A stretch of 64,000 bases of DNA from Gemmata palustris. Its GTDB lineage: Bacteria; Planctomycetota; Planctomycetia; Gemmatales; Gemmataceae. Both the position numbers and the translations under genes were made by a program. Positions 36,344 through 43,507 of the stretch are shown piece after piece (the stretch's first letter is position 1; each line of letters starts with the position of its first letter). The stretch lies in the NCBI RefSeq assembly GCF_017939745.1, contig NZ_JAGKQQ010000001.1:5022001-5086000 (forward strand). Reading direction: 5' to 3'. The notes under the pieces were generated by a model. It made no database searches. It was not told the origin of the DNA and worked only from the letters and a program-made list of their open reading frames with translations.

Positions 36344-36787
36344 GTGTCTGATCTCACGCGCTTTTCGGTGTCGCTCGAATCGGACCTGCTCGAATCGTTC
36401 GACCAGTTCGTCCGCGACGGCTCGTTCGCCACGCGGAGCGAGGCCATTCGGCAGTTGCTCCGGCAAACGCTCACGCGCGACGCATTCGATGCGGACGACC
36501 GCCCGGTCACGGCCACGCTCACGCTGGTCTACGACCACCACCGCCCGCACCTGGTCGAGAAACTGCTCGCCGTTCAGCACGACCACGCGAACCAAGTGGT
36601 GGCATCAATGCACGTCCACCTGGACCACGACCGCTGCATGGAAGTGATCGTGCTGCGCGGCCCCGGCGGGGCGCTGCAGAACCTGGCGGCCGCGATTCGC
36701 GGACTGAAAGGCGTTCACACGGGCACGCTGGCACTCGCGGGGACGGCCGAACCCGGCCACGATCACCCGCACCCCCACCCGCACTAA
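36344..36787 (+). CDS. nikR: Nickel-responsive regulator NikR
   Basis: A 147-residue ribbon-helix-helix repressor. The N-terminal 45 residues bind DNA (TRFSVSLESDLLESFDQFV...RSEAIRQLLR). The ACT-like C-terminal domain keeps all four nickel ligands of the family: His79, His90, His92 and Cys98 (QHDH, MHVH, DHDRC). The His-rich tail GHDHPHPHPH may bind extra metal. It normally represses nickel uptake genes when nickel is plentiful; none are in this window. GTG at 36344 is chosen because GGAGG lies five bases upstream; the GTG at 36332 has poor spacing. Confidence 0.93.
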   Translation: MSDLTRFSVSLESDLLESFDQFVRDGSFATRSEAIRQLLRQTLTRDAFDADDRPVTATLTLVYDHHRPHLVEKLLAVQHDHANQVVASMHVHLDHDRCMEVIVLRGPGGALQNLAAAIRGLKGVHTGTLALAGTAEPGHDHPHPHPH

Positions 36788-36896
36788 TTCACCGGGCGGC
36801 TCGGCCGTCACTTTCCGCGCGGAAATATTGCCCTTTGGCGAGCGAACCCGGAAGATGAAGGGGCTGACAGACACATTTCTGGAAGGGGAACGACCA

Positions 36897-37769
36897 ATGC
36901 TCAAGTTCAAGTGGGTGATCGGCGCCGCGGCCGTACTGTTCACCGGGGTCGTCAATCCGTGCCGCGCGGCCGACGACACGTTCGACCTGCGCGGGCCGGC
37001 CCCCGAAAAGGGCCAAGTGTTCGTCAGCAAGGGCACGCTCAAGATCAGCGACGCCGACACCACGATGAAGATCGCCGGGCAGTCGGTGGACCTGAAAATC
37101 ACCCTGGTCGCCACCAGCGAAGAAGAAGCCAAAGTGCTCGCGGTGGACGGGCGGAACGTCACCAAGTGCCAGACCAAGATCATCAAGGAGCGGGCCGACG
37201 TGACCGCCAACCTCGGCGGCCAGGACATGGCCCACACCGAACCGACGGCGCTGGAAAAAGAAACCGTCATCAGCGAGCGCGACGGCAAGAGCTGGAAGCA
37301 CTCGCTGGTGGACACCAAGCCGACCGAGAAGCAGAAGAAGGAACTCGACAGCCGCAACGGGATCGAGAACGACGACGACCTGTACCCGACGGAGAAGGTG
37401 AAGGTCGGCCACACGTGGCAGGTGGACGCGGCCGCGCTCACCAAGATGCTCGGGAACTCGTTCAGCGACGTGAAGGGCAAGCTCGACCAGAAGTTCGTGA
37501 AGGTGGAAAAAGTGGGCGACGAGGAGTGCGCCGTGATCCAGTCGTCCGGCAAGATCACCGCGAAGATGAAGGACGACGGCGAGCCGACCGTGGACGTGGA
37601 GATGGAGCTGAAAATCACCACCTACAAGTCGCTCAAGACCGGCGTGAACGTGAAGGACAGTTTCACGGGCAAGATCAAACTCGAAGGCACGCAGAAGATG
37701 GACGACATCAAGGTCGACATCAAGATGTCCGGCCCGATCTCGGGCGAGTCCACCACCAAACGGAAATAA
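36897..37769 (+). CDS. Secreted hypothetical protein, Lys-rich
   Basis: 290 residues. ATG at 36897 has GGAAGGGGAA eight bases upstream and starts a signal peptide (MLKFKWVIGAAAVLFTGV...CRAAD). The mature part is very rich in Lys, Asp and Thr and made of long beta strands (VDLKITLVATSEEEAKVLAV, KMKDDGEPTVDVEMELKITTY), probably a beta-sandwich or lipocalin-like fold in the periplasm. I know similar planctomycete proteins but no function. It follows nikR by 109 bases on the same strand and is closed by a clear terminator. Confidence 0.75.
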   Translation: MLKFKWVIGAAAVLFTGVVNPCRAADDTFDLRGPAPEKGQVFVSKGTLKISDADTTMKIAGQSVDLKITLVATSEEEAKVLAVDGRNVTKCQTKIIKERADVTANLGGQDMAHTEPTALEKETVISERDGKSWKHSLVDTKPTEKQKKELDSRNGIENDDDLYPTEKVKVGHTWQVDAAALTKMLGNSFSDVKGKLDQKFVKVEKVGDEECAVIQSSGKITAKMKDDGEPTVDVEMELKITTYKSLKTGVNVKDSFTGKIKLEGTQKMDDIKVDIKMSGPISGESTTKRK

Positions 37770-37793
37770 GGATCGCATAAAAACAACGTCTCG

Positions 37794-37817
37794 GAAACCC
37801 GGCTCCCGCCGGGTTTC
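37794..37817 (+). terminator. Rho-independent terminator after the secreted protein
   Basis: GAAACCCGGC pairs with GCCGGGTTTC around a 4-base loop (TCCC), 24 bases after the stop, followed by TTCCGTTTA. It is a compact GC-rich stem with a T-rich end. Confidence 0.8.
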
Positions 37818-37885
37818 TTCCGTTTAGTGACGGGCCGCGAGCCGCGGCGCCGAACCTCGTTTGTGCCCGACGTGTCGTTGTCGGC

Positions 37886-38767
37886 ATGGACGTCCCATCA
37901 CCGCAACCCAATCCCCCGCCGGTCTTCCTCGTGTTCGGAGACTTGCACGGGCGCATCCTGCCGGCGTTCCGGTTCGCGTCGTACTGGTCGGCACGAACCG
38001 GATGCGATCTGGCCGGGTTGCTCCAGGTCGGCGACATGGGGTACTACACGGACATCTCGCACTGCGACAAAGCCACGCTCAGGCACGCCAAAGGCGACCC
38101 GCTCGAACTCGGTTCGCTCGACGTGGTGGTCCGCACCGAGATCGCGGACCGCGTGTTCGACGACCCGAACTGCACGTTCGACCTCTGGTTCACCGCGGGC
38201 AACCACGAAGACTTCGACGAACTCGAGCGCTTCGCACGGGCGTCCGGCAAGCAAGCGGATTTCGCGGTAGATGCCTACTGTCGGGTTCGTGGCATCAAGG
38301 ACGGCGAGGTTCACCCGTTTGCTTGCGGCCTGAAGGCTGCCGCGGTGTGGGGCGTCGACCGTGGCGGCCCGAACGCGCGGCAGAACTTACCGCCGCGCGG
38401 CTACATCCACGAGAAAGCCGTGGACCGGCTCGCGCTCGAAGCGTTCGACGTGCTCTTGATGCACGACGCACCGAAGGACGCGAAGCGCATCGGTTACGGC
38501 AGCGACCTGCTCCTCGCGCTGATCGAACTGGCGCAACCGCGGTTCGCGTTCTTCGGGCACTACAGCGGCGCTGGTAGCAGGATCGAGCGCGACTACGGCC
38601 GCACGGAGGTGTACCACCTCGCAGGGTTCGAGTTGCGCACCCGCGACGGCCACCCGGAACCCGGCAGCGTCGGGGTGCTGGAGTGGAACGGGGACGAGAG
38701 CACGTTCGCGTTCATTGATGACGCCGACCTGAAGCCGTTCACGCGCCACAACTGGAAGTGGATGTGA
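37886..38767 (+). CDS. Calcineurin-like metallophosphoesterase
   Basis: A 293-residue cytoplasmic phosphoesterase with all five metal motifs in order: GDLHG (18-22), GDMG (49-52), GNHED (about 109-113), LLMHDAP (about 190) and FFGHYSG (about 226). These bind two metal ions and hydrolyse a phosphomonoester or diester. The substrate is not clear; the level of similarity fits Ser/Thr-phosphatase-like or YfcE-like enzymes. The ATG at 37886 is the only start near the first strand (FLVFGDLHG). It lies 91 bases upstream of the ATPase gene on the same strand and is not obviously part of that module. Confidence 0.88.
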   Translation: MDVPSPQPNPPPVFLVFGDLHGRILPAFRFASYWSARTGCDLAGLLQVGDMGYYTDISHCDKATLRHAKGDPLELGSLDVVVRTEIADRVFDDPNCTFDLWFTAGNHEDFDELERFARASGKQADFAVDAYCRVRGIKDGEVHPFACGLKAAAVWGVDRGGPNARQNLPPRGYIHEKAVDRLALEAFDVLLMHDAPKDAKRIGYGSDLLLALIELAQPRFAFFGHYSGAGSRIERDYGRTEVYHLAGFELRTRDGHPEPGSVGVLEWNGDESTFAFIDDADLKPFTRHNWKWM

Positions 38768-38858
38768 GGCAGCGCGCATTTGTGGCTGAAGTAACTTGCG
38801 GTCACCGGAGCCGATTCGCTACCCTGAACACGCCCGATCCTTTCGCGTCAGGAAGCAA

Positions 38859-40160
38859 ATGGCCACCGCGCCCGGCACCGAACCCAACGACACCATCGAC
38901 GCGCGGAGCAAGCCCCCGTTCCTCCGCCGCGTGCGCATTCGCGGGTACAAGAGCATCGCGTTCTGCGACGTCACGCTCGAACCGCTCACGATCTTGGTCG
39001 GCCGCAACGCCTCGGGAAAGAGTAACTTCTTGGACGCGCTCGCGTTCCTAGATTCACTGATGAATCTCAACATTGCCGAGGCCATTAAGCGGCACGGCGG
39101 ACTCTCCTCGATTGCTTGTCGGTCTGCCCAGGCGACTGAGATTGAATTTGTTCTTGAGGCCGAAATCCCAAATCGAGCTCCGAATCTCCCTCCTACGAGC
39201 GTCGTTGAATACAGGCTGACACTGGGCCTCACCGATAAAGAAAACATTGAAATCACGAATGAAGAACTGATAACGACCGGCGGAACCGAGTTGAAGCCCA
39301 TTGCCCCAAGCCGAGCCGAGTTACATCGAGTTCTCCTTAAAGCATTTAAAGGTGACGTACAACACACACAAGATTACCTTGACTCGATGTACCCAACCGA
39401 CTTTGCGCTGGCAGGGAGTAAGCGAGCTGGTTGGTCGGATACGGGATTTCAACAGCTTTTAAAGAGCATTGGAGTATATAATTTTCACCCAGGTGTGATG
39501 CGGGCTCCGCACACTCACTTTCAGAATAAGCTCCTCGAAAAATCGGGACGCAATCTACCCGATATCTTGCGTCGAATTGATAATTTAGTACCAAATTCGG
39601 GGAGACGAGTTCGCGCGTATTTATCGAAGATCACTGAACAAATCGTAGATGTTCACCCAGAAGCCATCAACGAATATGAGACGCTTCGATTCTCGGTGAA
39701 AACGTCGATCGGGCATCCCCCATTGGACTTCCCTGCGGGAAGCATGTCCGATGGTACTTTGCGAGTACTTGCGGCTCTAGTGGCTGTATACCAAATCACC
39801 CCCAGTGGCAGCGCGCCAAGTCTCGTCGCCATCGAAGAACCCGAAACCTCACTTCACCCAGCAGCAATGCGTGCGCTGGTAGATGCACTCGATGAGGCCA
39901 CCCTCCGCACGCAGATTCTGCTCACGACACACAGCGCGGAGATGCTCGACAACCCAACGATTAAGCCGGAGAACATTCGGGTCGTCCAGATGATCGATGG
40001 CCAGACCGTGATTGCTCCGGTGGATGAGGCGAGCGTCGAAATCGTTCACCGGAAATTGAATACGCTCGGCGGACTAGAACGCGACAATCTTTTGGAACCC
40101 GACATTGATGACTTGGAGCGGCAAAAGAGGCTTGGGCAGGTGCCGGAGTTGCCCACATGA
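38859..40160 (+). CDS. AAA-family (OLD/AAA_21-like) ATPase of putative defence module
   Basis: A 433-residue ABC/SMC-type ATPase. It starts FLRRVRIRGYKSIAFCDVTLEPLTILVGRNASGKSNFLDAL, with Walker A at 48-56, and ends with LVAIEEPETSLHP (Walker B, about 325) and LLTTHSAEML (about 355). The middle is helical and divergent. The layout is that of the ATPases in OLD, Gabija and PARIS-type antiphage systems. Its stop overlaps the start of a TOPRIM-like gene by ATGA. From about 39040 the gene is clearly less GC-rich than its neighbours, which suggests transfer. ATG at 38859 has AGGA six bases upstream. The defence role is inferred from fold and pairing. Confidence 0.88.
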   Translation: MATAPGTEPNDTIDARSKPPFLRRVRIRGYKSIAFCDVTLEPLTILVGRNASGKSNFLDALAFLDSLMNLNIAEAIKRHGGLSSIACRSAQATEIEFVLEAEIPNRAPNLPPTSVVEYRLTLGLTDKENIEITNEELITTGGTELKPIAPSRAELHRVLLKAFKGDVQHTQDYLDSMYPTDFALAGSKRAGWSDTGFQQLLKSIGVYNFHPGVMRAPHTHFQNKLLEKSGRNLPDILRRIDNLVPNSGRRVRAYLSKITEQIVDVHPEAINEYETLRFSVKTSIGHPPLDFPAGSMSDGTLRVLAALVAVYQITPSGSAPSLVAIEEPETSLHPAAMRALVDALDEATLRTQILLTTHSAEMLDNPTIKPENIRVVQMIDGQTVIAPVDEASVEIVHRKLNTLGGLERDNLLEPDIDDLERQKRLGQVPELPT

Positions 40161-40370
40161 CCTTCTACATTTCTCTGGTCGTCGAAGGCCATTCCGAGGC
40201 TGGCGGAGCAACCGAGCGACTACTCCAGCGAATTTGGAAGGAATTACTTGGTGAACCAATCCGCTTACACATTCTCACGCCATCACGATGTAAGCGAGAT
40301 TCATTCATCAATCCCGCTCATACCGAGTTTGCCTCGAAGATCGCAGAGGCTTCACTAAAATTAGCTCAGC

Positions 40371-40376
40371 GCCTTC
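40371..40376. repeat. Target site duplication, left copy (GCCTTC)
   Basis: Six bases directly before the left end of the insertion sequence, identical to 41848-41853 after its right end. Confidence 0.85.
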
Positions 40377-41847
40377 CTGTACTTTCCGCGAACTTATAGC
40401 GTTTAAGCAGCCAGATCCAGGCACCGGTGCGAGGGCGCGGATTCTCGCGGGGTCGTGGTGCTCGCCCACAACGGCCTGAATTTCCTCGGCCAGCAGCTCC
40501 CGTTGCCAGGCCCGGCTTGTCCGCGTGGCTCGGGCGCCGGTTCGGATCGTCCCACGGGGAGGCCGCCCGATGGGCCACCAGTTCATCCGCCTTCTGGTTC
40601 CAGGCCCACACCTCGGTGAGCGTGAGGGACCACGCACACAGGTGAAGCATCCCACGTTCGACGCGACCCCGCGTACCTGCTGGTGACCGGCGCCCGCGAC
40701 CTGTTTGAGATCTCGAAAACAGGTTTCCAACGAGAACCGGTCCGCGATCAGGCCCAGGATGTCGGCCACGGAGGCCGTGGGGTCCGTGCAGAAGAACGCG
40801 ACCCACCCCTTGGGTTCGTCCACCAGGACGACCCGGATCGTGCCCCCCGGCCGGCCGCCACGTGGCCTCGAACGTCTTGTACCGCTTCTCCACGGGCTTC
40901 CCATACAGGGTGAACGTGCCCGTGGTCCACCCGCCCTTGTGCCCGGCCCGCTTGGCGAGCGACACCCGCTGCTCCCCGTACACGCGGGGCCGCCCGCGGG
41001 GGCGCTCGGATCGCGGGCCGGGGGCACCGTCCACAGGGCCGCGTCCTTGCGGAGCCGGCTCACCATGGTCACCCGGAGCGCGAGTAGGGCCTTGAGCACC
41101 GGGGCCTTGGCACGCCCCGTCGGCCACCACCCACACGGCCCGGCCCCACGTCTTCAGCCACCCGTGGGCCCACCGGACCAGGTCCACGGCCATCACCAAC
41201 TTGGTTGCGAACTCGGGCCGGTCCGGCCCGGGGATGGCCCTGAGATCTTTGCGGCGGATGTACAGGCGGGCCAACAGGGGAGGGCCACAATCCCCCGAGG
41301 GGGTGTCCCACCAACAACCCGAGGACCACCCACACGTGCCCGTACACGAACGGGCCCCGGCCGGCCCGGGTGTCGGGTTGTGGTGCGCCCCGGCCCCTCG
41401 AACCTTGGGCCCGTACCGCTCCGTCGGGGTGTCGTCGAGGGCCAGCACCACCCGAGCGCAACGGCCACCATGGGCTTGAGAACCTCGACCAACAACCGCA
41501 TGGCGATACGCTCGGTGTGCGCCCCACGGCCGCGGCCGTGGCGTAGCACCGGCGGTACTGGGGCGACAGCCCGGCGGCCCGGATCCAACCCGCGAGGGTG
41601 CGGCGCCCGCGGGTCAGGATGATCCCGAGGAACAGGACCGCGAGCCGCCGCCCGGACCGCGGGTCCAGAGCCTTGGCCAGGGTTGAAAACCAGTGGCACC
41701 GAGGGGCCGAGTATGCGAAGATGGCATGGCCGCGTCCGTTCGGGTCGGGAGGTCGTGTGGTAACGCCATCCTCCCGGACGGGCCGGCACTCGTCTACCCC
41801 GGCCCCACAACTTACGCCAACCGCCTATAACTTCGCGGAAAGTACAG
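40377..41847. mobile_element. Insertion sequence, 1471 bp, IS4-superfamily-like
   Basis: The ends are 23-base inverted repeats with a single mismatch: the left begins CTGTACTTTCCGCGAAC and the right, read in reverse complement, CTGTACTTTCCGCGAAG, both continuing TTATAG. The element is flanked by the 6-base duplication GCCTTC and lies inside the TOPRIM-like gene. Its single transposase gene runs on the minus strand and is damaged by several frameshifts. Base composition is very GC-rich, unlike the AT-richer host gene. Ends and duplication are seen directly; the family name is my judgement. Confidence 0.88.
40390..41770 (-). pseudogene. Frameshifted DDE transposase
   Basis: Pieces of one transposase are spread over all three minus-strand frames: SVPLVFN, then TLAKALDPRSGRRLAVLFLG, RIAMRLLVEVLKPM, VLALDDTPTERYGP, FVYGHVWVVLGLLVGHP, LLARLYIRRKDL, VWVVADGA, VTMVSRLRKDAALWTV, IRVVLVDEPKGWVAFFCTD, DILGLIADRFSLETCFRDLKQV and ELLAEEIQAVV. 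The order matches a DDE transposase (Asp in LDDTPT, Asp in VADGA, Glu in SLETCF) common in planctomycetes. At least six frame changes are needed to read it through, so it cannot make an active enzyme. Limits are approximate. Confidence 0.8.
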
Positions 41848-41853
41848 GCCTTC
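41848..41853. repeat. Target site duplication, right copy (GCCTTC)
   Basis: Six bases directly after the right end of the insertion sequence, identical to 40371-40376. Confidence 0.85.
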
Positions 41854-42302
41854 GTCGCGAACGAGAATCGAAGGGGGTCGTTCTCATACTCCTCGACGCA
41901 GAGACAGATTGCCCGGCAAGACTCGCCCCGAGGTTGCTGACAGCGGCGAAAGCCCTTCGTAGTGACCTCGACATCACCTGTGTATTCGCGAAGCAGATGT
42001 TCGAGAACTGGATCGTCGCGGGAGCGTCCACACTCGCGGGTGTAAACGAACGCCCCGATTTGCTGCCACCGCGCCCCGCCCCAGAAGACTGCAACGGTGC
42101 GGGCTGGCTCGACAGACAGCTCCGCAGCAAGAACAAAACGCGAAAGTACAAGAAGACGGTCGACGCGGACGTCTTCGTTCGTGCGATGGCGCTCCAGGAG
42201 TGCCGCGATAGCGCCCCGTCGTTCGATAAGCTTTGCCGAGAACTCGCAGCGCGCCTCCCGTCAACGCCCGCCCCAGTTCCGGCCGATCCACTGCCGGAGT
42301 AG

Positions 42303-42580
42303 CGCTCGCCGGTTCGTTTAGCCAAAACGCGGTAGGCAGGTCGAGATTCATATTTGCAAACTTTAAAATCGTCCACACGTCATCAAGTGGCAGCACGTGC
42401 GATAAAACCCTGCGAAAAGGATGTCTTCCTTCTTCTGACAATTCATTTTTCCGCCCCAGGCACCAATTATCGTAACGAGTCCGCCTCCCATAACGTGCGC
42501 GCCTACGGTCCCAGGACGGTTCGCGGACTATACTCAACTCATACCTACGCCCACAAGTTCCGATCGAACCGAGAACTGCG
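42303..42580. other. AT-richer intergenic region upstream of GAF gene
   Basis: About 280 bases with no supported gene. The first 170 bases are AT-richer like the TOPRIM-like gene and probably belong to the same transferred segment. A TATACT at 42529-42534 could be a -10 box for the GAF gene, but no good -35 box is seen. Confidence 0.4.
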
Positions 42581-43426
42581 ATGAGCCAACAGAACGACCC
42601 GCCCACCGCGGAGGCCGCGGAGCAACTCATCGACGCCGTTCAGCGCCTCTCGTCGGCCCGCACCGTCGCGGAAGTGACGAACATCGTTAAGGTCGCGGCC
42701 CGGCGCGTGACCGGGGCGGACGGGGCGTGCTTCGTCCTGCGGGACCGGGAGATGTGCTACTACGCAGACGAGGACGCGATCGCCCCGTTGTGGAAGGGCA
42801 AGCGGTTCCCGATGGAGGCGTGCATCAGCGGGTGGGTCATGCGGAACTGTCAGCCCGCACTCATCCCCGATATTTACCTCGACGATCGCATCCCGCACGA
42901 CGCCTACCGCGTGACGTTCGTCAAAAGTTTGGCCGTGGTGCCGATCCGGTCCCTCGGCCCAGTCGGGGCCATTGGGGTGTACTGGGCCCGAACCGCGTGC
43001 CCGACCCCGACCGAAGTGCGGTGGCTCCAATCTCTAGCCGATTCGACCGCGCTAGCCCTGGAATACTTGCGGTCCCAAACCGAGACGAACAAGGCCCGGG
43101 GAATGGCGACCCTACTGCAAAGCGAGAACACGCGGTTGCGGGACGAGGTGCGGCGCCCGGAAGCGGGCGAACTCGTGCGGATGTGTTTCCTCACCAAGCG
43201 GTTCGAGGTGGGCGGCCAGTGGATTTCGGTGGAAGCGCTGCTCGACCAGTGGTTCGGGCTACACGTGACCCACGGGCTCAGTCCCGAGGGCATCGCCCAA
43301 CTGTCACTCGATCGCAGCAATCGCACCGCGGCACACGACACGCAGCACGACAACGAACCCGCGACCGGTAACACGGCAACTCCCAACCCCGATAGCGTTT
43401 GCGCCGCTCCAGTTTGTGCCGAGTAA
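42581..43426 (+). CDS. GAF-domain protein
   Basis: 281 residues. A GAF domain covers about residues 18-165 (AAEQLIDAVQRLSSARTVAEVTNIVKVAARRVTGADGACFVL...VKSLAVVPIRSLGPVGAIGVYWA), a fold that senses small ligands or redox state and often sits in signalling proteins. The Cys residues at CYYADED and MEACISGWVMRNCQPAL resemble GAF modules of sensor kinases. No output domain is present; the C-terminal part has a short coiled-coil (LLQSENTRLRDEVRR) and a second small block (GGQWISVEALLDQWFG) before a disordered tail. It may be a stand-alone adaptor. ATG at 42581; the ribosome site is weak (GAGAA). Confidence 0.8.
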   Translation: MSQQNDPPTAEAAEQLIDAVQRLSSARTVAEVTNIVKVAARRVTGADGACFVLRDREMCYYADEDAIAPLWKGKRFPMEACISGWVMRNCQPALIPDIYLDDRIPHDAYRVTFVKSLAVVPIRSLGPVGAIGVYWARTACPTPTEVRWLQSLADSTALALEYLRSQTETNKARGMATLLQSENTRLRDEVRRPEAGELVRMCFLTKRFEVGGQWISVEALLDQWFGLHVTHGLSPEGIAQLSLDRSNRTAAHDTQHDNEPATGNTATPNPDSVCAAPVCAE

Positions 43427-43507
43427 TCTTCACCTACCCATTTTGCCGATAACACCGGTTGGGCAACCGTCCTTGGTGGCGTCGGCGCGCGCTGCTAAAC
43501 TGGGCGC

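Larger units (their letters stand above)
40157..42302 (+). pseudogene. TOPRIM-like (DUF4276/RloB-like) effector gene split by an insertion sequence
   Basis: The 5' part (40157-40376) encodes 73 residues starting MTFYISLVVEGHSEAGGATE, with the VEGxxE motif of TOPRIM nucleases. The 3' part (41854-42302) encodes RRERESKGVVLILLDAETDC onwards with the matching acidic motif (Asp88, Asp92 in the joined protein) and a basic region KNKTRKYKK. Between them lies an insertion sequence flanked by GCCTTC copies. Removing the element and one copy joins the parts in frame to a 222-residue protein. As it stands, translation of the first part ends at TAG inside the element. It overlaps the ATPase gene by ATGA. 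TOPRIM assignment rests on motifs only. Confidence 0.85.
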
